Source of the DNA: CAYPHA01 sp964410215
GTDB taxonomy: Bacteria; Calditrichota; Calditrichia; Calditrichales; CAYPHA01
DNA length: 59,178 bases
NCBI GenBank assembly: GCA_964410215.1
Contig: CAYPHA010000024.1
Coordinates: 1-59,178 of the forward strand
Reading direction: 5' to 3'
The position numbers and the translations under genes were made by a program. Every line of letters starts with the position of its first letter. Within the stretch, counting starts at the first letter, position 1. Below are positions 26,321-35,869 of the stretch, one piece after another. The notes under the pieces were generated by a model. The model was not told the origin of the DNA and did not search any database. It saw only the letters and a program-made list of their open reading frames with translations.

Positions 26321-27736
26321 TTATTTACTGACACGATGTAAGCGAATCATATTAGTCCCTCCCTCTTCCAGGGTTGAACCGGCAATAATCACAATATTAT
26401 CTCCTCCGCTGACGATGCCTGCATTTTCAAGAAAATGTTCCAGATCGGTAAGATCCCTGTCCAATTCAATTTTTTCTTCCAGCAGGCATGGCGTCGTTCC
26501 CCAGTACAGGCTCATACGACTGAGAGATTTTACATGACTGGTCAGGGCGACAATAGGGACCTGAGGACGGTAACGGGACATCATTCTTGCGGTAAATCCG
26601 GATTCAGAAAAAACGATAATACAGCGGGCACCTAAATCCCGTGAACCGACCGATGCCGAGTGGCATATGGATTGGGAAAAAGTTGATTTTTGCTTTTTTT
26701 CCAGTTCGGACAGCGATATACGAAAATAATTACTCCTTTCGGATTCCCGAATGATGGCATGCATCATTTTAACGGCTTCAACCGGATACTTGCCAAACGC
26801 GGTTTCACCGGAGAGCATAACGGCATCACTGCCGTCATAAATGGCATTGGCCACATCGGACACTTCCGCCCTGGTCGGTACCGGGTTAAGCATCATCGAG
26901 TCAAGCATCTGTGTGGCCGTTATGACCGGAACGCCCTGTAACCGGCATTTTTCAATAATTTGTTTCTGAACGACGGGCACCAGCTCCGGGGATATTTCAA
27001 CGCCAAGGTCACCCCGGGCAACCATAACTACATCCGTAGTTGCTATTATATCGTCGAGATTATCCAGTGCTTCCGGTTTTTCGAGTTTGGCCACGACCGG
27101 AATCTGACGGTTTCCGATTAATTTTTTCAATTCCAGGATGCAGCTCGGATCCCGGACAAACGATAAGGCGACATAGTCTATGTCATTCTCCAGTCCAAAG
27201 GCCAGGTCTTCCCGGTCTTTTGTGGTTAATGACGGCTCGGAAATATGCACACCCGGCAGATTTATACCTTTCCTGTCATAAAGGATCCCGCCGGTGATAA
27301 CCCGGCACAAAAGCTGATCATCCGTTTTTGATTCTACTTCAAGTTTGATAAGGCCATCATTTATAAGAATAGTATCTCCGGGATCCAGATCTTTAGGCAG
27401 ATTTTTGTAAGTGGTGCTGACCTGTCGCTGATCACCTTCGATATCCCTGGACGTAATGGTAAACATTTCCCCCCGGCGGAGAGTCACCGGCCCCTCTTTA
27501 AATCTGCCAATCCGTATTTTAGGTCCCTGAAGATCCTGTAAAACAGCGATGTTCTTTCCGGTTTCAACAGACACTTCACGAACAAGATTGATCAGTTTCC
27601 GGTGTTCTTCATGGCTTCCATGGGAGAAATTCAGCCGGGCGACATCCATACCTGCCTTAACAAACTTTAATAACGTTTCTTTATCGCTGGATGCCGGACC
27701 GATGGTACATACAATTTTTGCTCTTTTTTGATCCAT
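26321..27736 (-). CDS. pyk: pyruvate kinase
   Basis: The 471-residue enzyme catalyses the last step of glycolysis, phosphoenolpyruvate plus ADP to pyruvate plus ATP. The usual signatures are present: KIVCTIGPAS at the start, MDVARLNFSHG, LQDLQGPKIRIG, the active-site VAKLEKPEAL lysine block, MVARGDLGVE and the TRAEVSDVANAIYDGSDAVMLSGETA stretch. The length is that of the bacterial single-chain enzyme without a C-terminal PEP-utiliser extension. It is 27 bp after the M49-like gene. Confidence 0.97.
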   Translation of the reverse strand: MDQKRAKIVCTIGPASSDKETLLKFVKAGMDVARLNFSHGSHEEHRKLINLVREVSVETGKNIAVLQDLQGPKIRIGRFKEGPVTLRRGEMFTITSRDIEGDQRQVSTTYKNLPKDLDPGDTILINDGLIKLEVESKTDDQLLCRVITGGILYDRKGINLPGVHISEPSLTTKDREDLAFGLENDIDYVALSFVRDPSCILELKKLIGNRQIPVVAKLEKPEALDNLDDIIATTDVVMVARGDLGVEISPELVPVVQKQIIEKCRLQGVPVITATQMLDSMMLNPVPTRAEVSDVANAIYDGSDAVMLSGETAFGKYPVEAVKMMHAIIRESERSNYFRISLSELEKKQKSTFSQSICHSASVGSRDLGARCIIVFSESGFTARMMSRYRPQVPIVALTSHVKSLSRMSLYWGTTPCLLEEKIELDRDLTDLEHFLENAGIVSGGDNIVIIAGSTLEEGGTNMIRLHRVSK

Positions 27737-27763
27737 TTGTTTACTCCTGCCGCACGCTGAAAG

Positions 27764-29431
27764 CTAGGATGATGTCATCATTTTTTCAATTTGAAAAACC
27801 GGCCTGATATCAACCGGTACATTCTTCAGTTTATCAACCATCATCTTCATGGATGGTGAATTAACGGCATAGGTCGCGATCAACTGCACAGCAGCTTCAT
27901 AATCGCCCTCTGCCTGGATTGTCAGAATTTTAGAAGCAAGATCCCTCACCGCGTCGGGAATCAGCTCAAAATTCACCCGTACACGACCGGTTTCGGTATT
28001 GAATGCATAGGCACCCTTTTCAAGGAGGTAATTATAAATAATAGCATTACCGGCTCCATGCGCTTCGTTGATGCCGAACCGGACAGACCTGAAAATACCA
28101 GCCAGAAAAGTAACCCAGACGGATTCCCTTACTGATTCAGGATAGACACCCTGCTCAATCATAAATATATTATTGTACATCCCGAGGACGTCCGCCTTAC
28201 ATTCTTCTATTTTAGAGTACGTCTCTTTCAATTCGTCTTTCACCTCGGTTTCCCGGCCGTCGATAACAATTTTTCCCGGGCCGATACCATGCGACATTTC
28301 ATGCATCAGCGTATGGTTGAAAAACGATTCAAAATTTACTTCCCGGACCTGTACCGTATCAAGGATGAGTTCTGCTATCGGCTGTAGTTGTTTCTCGAAT
28401 TTGGCTTCATGCATGTTTTTTAACATGACTTTCTTGGAGCCTTTGGCTTCCCGAACCCGTTCGTCGTTAGGCAAATTAAAAGCGAGGGTCTGTACACCGG
28501 CTTTGGTATCACCCGCTGAAAACACTTCCTGAACAACCATAATCGGCGATTCGGATCCGCGGTCAAAATTTTTATAGTTATCAGGGATGGGAAGATTTTT
28601 TTCAAGGTCCATCAGATAATCAGCAAAAACGCCCAGTTTTTTACTTTCTTCCGGATCTTTAATTGTAAGAAAACATTCGAACGCGGCTTTATAATTAAAG
28701 AGTTCATCCTCGTATACCTCATATGGCCCGATCACCACTTCAATCGTATGGCCGGAAAGATCCATCCAGGCCATATCGCTTTCATAGTAATCGTTTGTCA
28801 GAAAGGCTTCTGCCCGTGTCAGTAAATACCGTTTCAACGTTGGATTGTCGGCATATTCAGCCGCTTTCCGCAGCAATCCGGCTGCTTCTGTCAGTGGTTC
28901 CCTGTAATATTCGGAATAGGGTATGGCGACCAGTTTGTCACCGTCTCTCCTGATGACTGTGAATTCAGATGTGAACGCTTCCCTGTCTTCGGGATGTGCT
29001 TCCATCCAGCGTACGAACTCATCTTTGGTCATATCTTCGGGATAGAAATTCGCTCCCGGCGGTTTCGGGCTTTTTCCGATAAACGGCTTGTTATGGTTCA
29101 GACGGTCAAAAGGACCGAACATGATGTTAAAATATTCCAGTGCCCGGGTGTCGCCGCTCTTATTGAGTTGTTCACGAATTTCGGCATTACCGGCATAGAC
29201 CTGGTCAAGGAACAATTCATCCATGATCCGTGCCGCATGGTAAAGATATGTAACGACTTCCATCTGCCGGTCATCCAGCAGGGACGCATCAAATTCCAGC
29301 GTCGTCGGCGCAAACTGGGCAATTAATTCTGAGAGCATTGTATCCTCTTTTTTCGTTTCACACGATAGCATTAAGCTTCCGGCGAGAGCCATGATTAACA
29401 TAAACGTGACTTTCCGGGATACGGATTTCAT
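27764..29431 (-). CDS. M49-like zinc peptidase lipoprotein (dipeptidyl-peptidase III relative)
   Basis: A 555-residue lipoprotein: the N-terminus MKSVSRKVTFMLIMALAGSL ends in a lipobox LMLSC (acyl Cys 24). The catalytic centre reads HEMSHGIGPG near residue 378 and EECKAD about 48 residues later. This is the arrangement of the M49 group (EECRAD in DPP III) but with HExxH in place of HExxGH, as in the plant Nudix-hydrolase-3 C-terminal domain. It probably cleaves short peptides in the periplasm or on the outer membrane. The gene is followed by pyk at 27 bp. Peptidase activity is inferred from the motif. Confidence 0.8.
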   Translation of the reverse strand: MKSVSRKVTFMLIMALAGSLMLSCETKKEDTMLSELIAQFAPTTLEFDASLLDDRQMEVVTYLYHAARIMDELFLDQVYAGNAEIREQLNKSGDTRALEYFNIMFGPFDRLNHNKPFIGKSPKPPGANFYPEDMTKDEFVRWMEAHPEDREAFTSEFTVIRRDGDKLVAIPYSEYYREPLTEAAGLLRKAAEYADNPTLKRYLLTRAEAFLTNDYYESDMAWMDLSGHTIEVVIGPYEVYEDELFNYKAAFECFLTIKDPEESKKLGVFADYLMDLEKNLPIPDNYKNFDRGSESPIMVVQEVFSAGDTKAGVQTLAFNLPNDERVREAKGSKKVMLKNMHEAKFEKQLQPIAELILDTVQVREVNFESFFNHTLMHEMSHGIGPGKIVIDGRETEVKDELKETYSKIEECKADVLGMYNNIFMIEQGVYPESVRESVWVTFLAGIFRSVRFGINEAHGAGNAIIYNYLLEKGAYAFNTETGRVRVNFELIPDAVRDLASKILTIQAEGDYEAAVQLIATYAVNSPSMKMMVDKLKNVPVDIRPVFQIEKMMTSS

Positions 29432-29448
29432 AAAAGCCTCCTCTGACT

Positions 29449-30675
29449 TTATGTAAAGAGCAATTTCAGATAAAAAAGCGGGTTTGCCAATTGTTTTTTC
29501 GGAATTTGATTGGACATCATACCGCTGATAATATCGCTTACCTGCCTGTTTCTGGCTGCCTTGTTGATGACAAAATTAAGCAGGAAACGTATCCGTCCTA
29601 TTTTCTGAAGGCGTGTACTTACCTGTAACTCATTTCCAATTTCCTGCCATAAATTCCTGTCGTAACGGGACAAAAATCCGCCATCGTAACGTCCTTGTTC
29701 AATAGCCTCCCGGGCCGTATTGACCGCGTGACGGGCCGAAGTTATGGCATTTCCGATTCCTTCCCCTGTAAAAGGATCGATTAAACCTGCGGCATCCCCG
29801 AGAAGCAGGAAGCCGTTGCCATGGTTAACCCGGTGCTTACTGGCAACCGGCAGATTCCATCCTACCGGTTTTTCAAGCGGTTCGGCCCCTTCAAAACGTT
29901 CTCTGAACTGGGGAGAACGGATCAGATCCTCCATACTTTTTCTGAGGTCGATCTTCCGTTTTGTGAGCGTTTTATGCAGCATACCCACACCGATATTGGC
30001 AATATTGTCTTCCAGAGGGAATAGCCAGAAATAACCCGGCTGAATACCGGATGCGTAATGGATTTCCAGTTGATTATCCAGATTTTTAATATTTTTATAA
30101 TAACAGCGCAAGGCAACGACCCAGTGTTCCGGATCATGATGATAGAGACCCAGTTTTTGCGCGACAACCGACCGGTAACCATCCGCGCCAAAAACCAGAT
30201 GTGCCCGGAACTCCATGATTTCCCCGGTGGTTCTGTCTTTTGCCAGAACGCCTGCAATCTTTCCGTTTTCCCGGAGAAGTCCTGTGACCTTTGTTCTCTG
30301 GCGATGGTCGATGCCTTCTTCCCTCACCTGTTCAAAGAGGAAACGGTCAAAATATAACCGCTTGATTACAAAACCTGCCGGCAGACGCTTATTTTTTGAA
30401 AGCGGTATGCTCAGTTCCATGCCTGCAGGACTGCCGAAAACAATTCTCTCGACCGTGGTTCCGGGTAATGCTGTTATTTTATCAAGCAGATCGAGTTCGG
30501 CAAGATGTTTAATCGATTTCCCCGAGATGGCGTCGCCACATATTTTATCACGCGGGAAACTGTCTTTCTCAAGAATCAGGACGCGGAGGCCGGCTTTCTT
30601 CGCAAACAGGGCTGCTGCCGTGCCGGCCGGCCCGCCGCCAACAATAATAATGTCATAATGATCGGAATAGTTCAT
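29449..30675 (-). CDS. geranylgeranyl reductase family FAD-dependent oxidoreductase
   Basis: The 408-residue flavoprotein begins with the FAD-binding IIVGGGPAGTAAALFA and an LEKDSFPRDKICGDAISGK block, typical of the geranylgeranyl reductase/FixC group. The second FAD motif is FLLLGDAAGLIDPFTGEGIGNAI near residue 285. Members reduce double bonds of isoprenoid chains (in chlorophyll, menaquinone or archaeal lipids) or act as electron-transfer oxidoreductases. The substrate here cannot be read. It precedes the M49-like gene by 17 bp, so the two may be co-transcribed. Confidence 0.88.
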   Translation of the reverse strand: MNYSDHYDIIIVGGGPAGTAAALFAKKAGLRVLILEKDSFPRDKICGDAISGKSIKHLAELDLLDKITALPGTTVERIVFGSPAGMELSIPLSKNKRLPAGFVIKRLYFDRFLFEQVREEGIDHRQRTKVTGLLRENGKIAGVLAKDRTTGEIMEFRAHLVFGADGYRSVVAQKLGLYHHDPEHWVVALRCYYKNIKNLDNQLEIHYASGIQPGYFWLFPLEDNIANIGVGMLHKTLTKRKIDLRKSMEDLIRSPQFRERFEGAEPLEKPVGWNLPVASKHRVNHGNGFLLLGDAAGLIDPFTGEGIGNAITSARHAVNTAREAIEQGRYDGGFLSRYDRNLWQEIGNELQVSTRLQKIGRIRFLLNFVINKAARNRQVSDIISGMMSNQIPKKQLANPLFYLKLLFT

Positions 30676-30723
30676 CAGTATGCTGGTTCCTCTGCTTTAA
30701 TCGCGATAAGAGCGGTTCAGGTC

Positions 30724-32199
30724 TCAGTCTTTTGAATAAAAATCGATAATCTCAACGATACAGTGACGGCACACCTCACAAAAATCCTGCCGGCCTATAC
30801 GAAACATAGTGCAATCCAGCATGGGACGGTACATCCCTTCCGAAATATAACCGGCTCCTTCGAAAACACCTACCTTGTTAAAGTAAGTACTTTTCTCAAT
30901 GATTGTTGACAGATTACGGTGTTGCCTGGCGGCCAGCTGTTCAGCCGCCTGTTTCAGGGAATCGATGACCGTCTGATTAGCACGTTCACGGGTCAGTCTG
31001 GCGATTTCCCGGTTATTAGCCGTTCTGGACTGTATAAACGCAGCTGAAACCGAATCATATCCGCTTTTTTCCCATGGCGTGGGAACGGGAATATTTTCAG
31101 AGAGCTGCTCCGCCCATTTTACATTATTTCTATCATACAAGCGTGTAATATTGGGTTCCAGGGGTTCTATTCCATCCGGGTAAAAGTCATTGTAAGCCGT
31201 GGCGGAATCATAATACTCATCAGCCAGGCCCGCAAAGTGATGTCCAAACTCATGAATAAACACGAAATCAGACCATTCATTGTCCGAGGTAAAAGTTGCG
31301 AAGAAATTATAAATACCACCGCCTCCATAGCGTTCGTTATTCACCATGATCAACAGAAAGTCTGAAGGCGCCGCTGCAGCAATATCCTGCAGGGCTTTCA
31401 TGTCTTCCGTGAGAAGATAGCGCGGTGATCCCAGGGAATTAAAGGTTGTGCTCAACGCCGTATTTTTGAAAATATTCTTGGTAGGCTCGTCGCACCCGCT
31501 CTCGTCGGATGGTTTTAACACACCGAAAATATTGAACCGTTCTTTCCGGGTTGCGAAAGGTGCCTTGCTGAAGAAAATTTCTGTAAACCGTTCCATATCC
31601 TTTTCAAATTTCGCGGCTTCAGACAGCGTGTAACCGTCACCCAGTATAGCGATATCCACCTTGTCACCCGGTTCACCGGAATAGTGTGTTTTATATACCT
31701 GAATATCCGATTGATGCGCATGTTCGATAATATTCATATCGTCAGGTTCGATTTCCCGCTGAAACAGGAGGCGCAGTTTCTGATTTTTATCCCGTTCCAG
31801 AATCTCGAGTCGCACGGTATTCACGGGAAAAGGAAACAAAACGCTTTCCAGATAGGCCCTGTATATTCCATCGAGGGCTTTATTCGTAGTCCGGTATTCG
31901 CCAAAATAGGTGTCATAGCCTTTTGAATAGATCAGGTTATCCGTTTCTTTATCGAATATGCGCACCGCATATTTTCCCCGGTTAAATACATCGATGAGCC
32001 GGTCACGGCGTCCGGACCAGGTTCCCTGTTTATAAATCTGATCGACGGCAATCACTTCCTCCGTTGCGGTACCTGTATGATAATAATCCACGCGCATCGT
32101 TGCATCCAGGAAATAATCGTCATAACGGATGTCCTTATCACCGGCCTGTATCAGAACCGTACAGACAAATAAAAAGAATACGATCTTTCTGGTAATCAT
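30724..32199 (-). CDS. secreted M64-family metallopeptidase
   Basis: The 491-residue protein has a signal peptide (about 1-19, ending VLIQAG). Two parts follow: an N-terminal beta domain to about residue 160 and a catalytic domain with DIAILGDGYT and the zinc site HEFGHHFAGLADEYY near 315. These are the hallmarks of peptidase family M64 (IgA endopeptidase-like). Many FCB bacteria encode it as a secreted protease. No T9SS tail is visible, so it is probably periplasmic or exported by another path. It is 48 bp upstream of the geranylgeranyl reductase gene. Confidence 0.9.
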   Translation of the reverse strand: MITRKIVFFLFVCTVLIQAGDKDIRYDDYFLDATMRVDYYHTGTATEEVIAVDQIYKQGTWSGRRDRLIDVFNRGKYAVRIFDKETDNLIYSKGYDTYFGEYRTTNKALDGIYRAYLESVLFPFPVNTVRLEILERDKNQKLRLLFQREIEPDDMNIIEHAHQSDIQVYKTHYSGEPGDKVDIAILGDGYTLSEAAKFEKDMERFTEIFFSKAPFATRKERFNIFGVLKPSDESGCDEPTKNIFKNTALSTTFNSLGSPRYLLTEDMKALQDIAAAAPSDFLLIMVNNERYGGGGIYNFFATFTSDNEWSDFVFIHEFGHHFAGLADEYYDSATAYNDFYPDGIEPLEPNITRLYDRNNVKWAEQLSENIPVPTPWEKSGYDSVSAAFIQSRTANNREIARLTRERANQTVIDSLKQAAEQLAARQHRNLSTIIEKSTYFNKVGVFEGAGYISEGMYRPMLDCTMFRIGRQDFCEVCRHCIVEIIDFYSKD

Positions 32200-32550
32200 G
32201 GCAAGAATCCTTCAGTAACTATGGTAGTCAGATGCAAAATAAGAGCATCGCGCTATATGACGCAAACGATTTTTTACAATAAAGTATAACTGATTATTAA
32301 ACAAAATTTTAGACCTTAATAAAAATTTGACATTTTCAATTTTATATCTTTTTATTTTGTAATGATTTTATTATTTTAAAAGAGTTTTCAAATTATGCAT
32401 AAATGTTTAAGGATCCGGAATGATGTCTATTATGGAATCGTTCTGAATTATTTAGGCCAATATGTCAAAAAAAAATCAAGACATAATAAAACATGTCGAC
32501 TTAATCATTTTATACTGGCAAAGTAAGAAGATCACATTATTGGATATAGA
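32200..32550. other. intergenic region with divergent genes
   Basis: A 351-bp, very AT-rich spacer between the M64 peptidase and TPR genes. A TTGACA occurs at 32327-32332 with TATTTT 20 bp later; this could be a promoter for the TPR gene but the spacing is long. I see no open frame or RNA gene. Confidence 0.4.
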
Positions 32551-34377
32551 ATGCGATTTAGAACTCTAATTATAATTTGGCTCGCCGCAACATGTCTATA
32601 TGCTCAAAATGACAAACGTACCATCGGATTAATCCCTGTTGAGAACAGTTCGGGTAGTGCTCAGTATGAATGGATCTCCTATGGGCTCGAATATCTGCTC
32701 TCGAACAAACTGGCGGTGATTTCCGGTTTTTATCTGCCTACCCGTGAAGTCATGCAGGAAGCCTTGGATGAGGCCGGTTATACTTCTGGTCAGAAATCGG
32801 AACGCATTATCTATCATATTGGCAAAAGCGCCAATGTAGAAGTTATCATTAACGGCAGTTACAAGGTTTCCGGTAACATGCTGAACCTGAATGTCAACTA
32901 TTATAACTCGTTTAATGGTTCCAAAATCCTGACCGACACGTATACGGAAGAGATTTCGGGATTGTTTGACATTTCGACCAGGATCGTCAGGCGCCTGGTG
33001 GAGCTGGCAGGTATTACCCTCTCATCCACCGAACAGCGCATTATTAATGCGACGTTTACCAATTCCATTTCGGCATTTGAAAGTTTTGTAAAAGCTTATA
33101 TGGAAGATGCTGCGGGAAGAGGCCGTTCAGAAGTGGTCATCGGATTATTCAGAAAAGCAATTCGGGAAGATCCAAAATTCTGGGAAGCGTATTATAATCT
33201 CGGAATTGTCTATTTTAATAACAGAAATTACGACCAGGCGCTGGATCAGTTCGATAAAGTTATTACCGCATTACCCAATTTTGACAAACCTTATCATGGC
33301 CGCGGACTGATCTATGAGCGGCAGAAAAAGTATGAGCAGGCTATTGCAGACTTCAAAAAGGTAACCGAGCTGAATCCCAACGATTACAAACCTTATTTCC
33401 AATTAGGTAAAATCAGTATCGATAAAGAAGAATACACAAAAGCCGAAGAATTCCTGGACAAGGCTCAGGAATTGAATCCGGAATTTGCACCGTTGTTTTT
33501 TGAAATCGGTAATATTTACTTTAACCAGAATATATTCAGAAAAGCGATCGATCCCTACAGAAAAGCGACCGAACTGGACAATGAAAACACAAAATATCAT
33601 CTCAGACTCGGGGAAACCTATTACCGGTCACAGATTTATTACAATGCCTACAATGAATTCCAGGCTGTTCTCAGCAGAGAGCCTGCAGATCCGATAGCCA
33701 ATTTCATGCTGGGTGTTACCGTATATAAACAGGCGGTGCTGGAGGAACTGATCGAGGCGTTTCTTGACCTTCTTTCGGAAGAAACAGAAGTTCAACAGAC
33801 TTCCGGCACCGGCAGCCGTAAGTTCAAAAAGCAGCGCGCTATCGATCCCATAAAACGTCGTGCCGTATATGACCAGATGGTCGATGCCTTTACGAAAGCA
33901 TCTCAGGCACGTCCCAATTTCATGGAGGCGACGTTTAATCTGGCACTGACCTATTTCGAGATGGGCAGTTATGAGCTTGCCGAAAAATATTTCAAAGCAA
34001 CCCTTCAGATCAATCCGGAACTCATACGCGCTTATATGAAGCTTGCCGAGGTCTATGAAGAAACGGGCCGGTTGGAGGACGCTATAGATCAGTACAGGAA
34101 AGTGTTTCAGATTGAGCCCGGTCTCATCGTCAGGCAGCCCACTCTGGGAGAAGTCCACCAGTATATCAATATCCTGAACCGGTTTATTAAAGAAGTGAAT
34201 GACAAGCTGGAATTAAATCCGAATGATCCCAGAAACAACCTTGTTCTGGCAAAAGTATTTCAGGCGCAGGGTCATTTTGGTAAGTCAGCAAACCTGCTCC
34301 GGAAAGTCCTGAAAATCAACCCCGGAAACAGGGAAGCCAAACAATTGCTGGCCAGGCTGGAAGAACATAACAACTGA
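32551..34377 (+). CDS. exported TPR-repeat protein with FlgO/CsgG-like N-domain
   Basis: The 608-residue product begins with a signal peptide (MRFRTLIIIWLAATCLYAQ). Residues about 25-155 form a domain like FlgO or TolB N-terminal regions (TIGLIPVENSSGSAQYEWISYGLEYLL). From about 200 onward there are at least eight TPR units, such as AYYNLGIVYFNNRNYDQALD and PYFQLGKISIDKEEYTKAEEF, with a basic linker around 420-440. It is probably periplasmic and forms part of an envelope assembly or scaffold; this is inferred. It ends immediately before the convergent selenoprotein gene: the two stop codons together form TGATCA. Confidence 0.85.
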   Translation: MRFRTLIIIWLAATCLYAQNDKRTIGLIPVENSSGSAQYEWISYGLEYLLSNKLAVISGFYLPTREVMQEALDEAGYTSGQKSERIIYHIGKSANVEVIINGSYKVSGNMLNLNVNYYNSFNGSKILTDTYTEEISGLFDISTRIVRRLVELAGITLSSTEQRIINATFTNSISAFESFVKAYMEDAAGRGRSEVVIGLFRKAIREDPKFWEAYYNLGIVYFNNRNYDQALDQFDKVITALPNFDKPYHGRGLIYERQKKYEQAIADFKKVTELNPNDYKPYFQLGKISIDKEEYTKAEEFLDKAQELNPEFAPLFFEIGNIYFNQNIFRKAIDPYRKATELDNENTKYHLRLGETYYRSQIYYNAYNEFQAVLSREPADPIANFMLGVTVYKQAVLEELIEAFLDLLSEETEVQQTSGTGSRKFKKQRAIDPIKRRAVYDQMVDAFTKASQARPNFMEATFNLALTYFEMGSYELAEKYFKATLQINPELIRAYMKLAEVYEETGRLEDAIDQYRKVFQIEPGLIVRQPTLGEVHQYINILNRFIKEVNDKLELNPNDPRNNLVLAKVFQAQGHFGKSANLLRKVLKINPGNREAKQLLARLEEHNN

Positions 34378-34611
34378 TCAGGTTCCTAATTTATCAGCAA
34401 GCAGACGCACGATCTCTTCCTCATCAGGAAATCTGTATTCAGAAAATTTTGAGAAGAGCATTTCCCCATCAAGGTATACATCGAAAATGCCGTTTCTACC
34501 CTTAATGAATTCGATATCGACAGGATAAGCCTCTTTTATTTTTTCAGCCAGACCGGCTGCTCTTGGATAGTAATTTCAGACAACGCAATATTCAATTTTC
34601 ACTTTAAGCAC
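34378..34611 (-). CDS. selenoprotein W-like (Rdx family) protein with in-frame TGA for selenocysteine
   Basis: Ordinary gene calling misses this gene because it has an in-frame TGA. From GTG 34611 (AGGAG six bases upstream, overlapping the aroC stop) the frame runs VLKVKIEYCVV-U-NYYPRAAG and ends at TGA 34378-34380 after 77 codons, with U12 at 34576-34578. The CxxU motif after the first strand, the following AAGLAEKIKE helix, and a FDVYLDGEMLFSKF strand and helix are those of the SelT/W/H (Rdx) thioredoxin-like family, whose members carry CxxU or CxxC here. Sixteen bases after the TGA is a five-pair hairpin with loop GGTCT, the apical loop of the E. coli fdhF SECIS. It is co-directional with aroC. 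A nonsense mutation remains possible but less likely. Confidence 0.8.
34545..34559 (-). promoter_or_regulatory. candidate bacterial SECIS hairpin
   Basis: Arms CAGCC and GGCTG close a GGTCT loop, 16 bases after the in-frame TGA of the selenoprotein W-like gene. The GU in the apical loop, about 22-24 bases downstream of the UGA, agrees with SelB recognition of the bacterial SECIS element in fdhF. Confidence 0.65.
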
Positions 34612-34620
34612 AAACAGCTC

Positions 34621-35784
34621 CTATCGGTTTTCTATTCGATTCATGTATTTCTGAAAGGCCGGGTGTATATCATCCATCGTATCGCGACCAAATTTCTCCA
34701 GGAATGCGTTGGCCAGGACCGGTGCCACAACGGCTTCGCAGATAACGGCACAGGCCGGTACAGCCGTCACATCGCTCCGTTCAATATGCGCCTTCAATGC
34801 TTCCTTTGTATCCATGTCAACAGAGTATAAGGGTTTCATTAATGTTGGAATCGGTTTCTTCACAACCTGAAGTACAATATCCTCTCCCGTTGACATTCCT
34901 CCCTCGATTCCGCCCGCATTATTGGTTTTATGGTAAAACCGCGGCTTCTCATAAAAAATTTCATCATGTATTTCCGAACCCGGACGATGCCCGGCCTCGA
35001 AACCGATACCGACCTCCACGCCCTTTACGGCCTGAACGGAAACAAGGGCCTGTGCCAGTTGCGCGTCAAGTTTGCGGTCCCATTGAACATAACTGCCCAA
35101 ACCGGGCGGCAGATTACGTATAACAAGCTGAATGATGCCGCCGGTGGTATCCCCCTGCTCCTTCATACGGTCGATAAAAGCGATCATTTTCTTCTCCGCA
35201 GCGGCATCGAGACAGCGTACCGGGGAGGTATCCGCCTTCTGATTGATACTGCCGGACCGTACAACCGCCTCGCAGGCCTCCGGATCCGCCGCAACCTGGC
35301 CAATGCGGATGACATGGGAATGTATTTCCACGTTAAATGCCTGCAGAAACTGTTTTGCAAAGGCACCAACGGCAACACGCATAGCCGTTTCCCGGGCACT
35401 GGAACGCTCCAGAACGTTCCGGATATCATCAAAATCATACTTCAGTGAACCGGCAAGATCGGCATGCCCCGGACGTGGACGTGTCACGGTCTTTTTGGCG
35501 ACACCATCACCGATGGCCATAATGCTTTCCCAGTTTTTCCAGTCCCTGTTTTTCAGCAGAAAACTGATGGGACTGCCGAGGGTTTTGTGAAAACGGATAC
35601 CGGAAAGGATCTCCAGCTTATCTTTTTCGATCTGCATACGCCGTCCGCGTCCATACCCCTGCTGGCGCCGGTAAAGCTCATGATTCACTGCTTCAATATC
35701 AATTTTCAGATTAGCAGGCATCCCTTCGATAATGGCCGTCAAACCGGGACCATGGGATTCACCAGCCGTAAAATAACGGATCAT
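34621..35784 (-). CDS. aroC: chorismate synthase
   Basis: The 387-residue enzyme converts EPSP to chorismate, the last shared step of aromatic amino-acid synthesis, using reduced FMN. The family blocks are plain: GESHGPGLTAIIEGMPA at the N-terminus, RRQQGYGRGRRM, the RSSARETA block, and GIEGGMSTGEDIVLQV, with D-x-C-AVP near the end. The start MIRYFTAGESHG agrees with the family. Its stop is followed at once by the ribosome site of the selenoprotein W-like gene, so the two are probably one transcript. Confidence 0.96.
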   Translation of the reverse strand: MIRYFTAGESHGPGLTAIIEGMPANLKIDIEAVNHELYRRQQGYGRGRRMQIEKDKLEILSGIRFHKTLGSPISFLLKNRDWKNWESIMAIGDGVAKKTVTRPRPGHADLAGSLKYDFDDIRNVLERSSARETAMRVAVGAFAKQFLQAFNVEIHSHVIRIGQVAADPEACEAVVRSGSINQKADTSPVRCLDAAAEKKMIAFIDRMKEQGDTTGGIIQLVIRNLPPGLGSYVQWDRKLDAQLAQALVSVQAVKGVEVGIGFEAGHRPGSEIHDEIFYEKPRFYHKTNNAGGIEGGMSTGEDIVLQVVKKPIPTLMKPLYSVDMDTKEALKAHIERSDVTAVPACAVICEAVVAPVLANAFLEKFGRDTMDDIHPAFQKYMNRIENR

Positions 35785-35869
35785 AATCCAATCCTATTCT
35801 TATCAATGTTCAAACCTGTTGTTATCCCCGATGGACTGAGAGGGTGATTCTCCTTGACAGGGGCACGCA

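Noticed and set aside
34378..34611. Simple nonsense pseudogene instead of selenoprotein
   Set aside because: The TGA is exactly at the U position of the CxxU motif, the frame is otherwise intact, and a SECIS-like hairpin follows at the right distance, so the selenoprotein reading is preferred.
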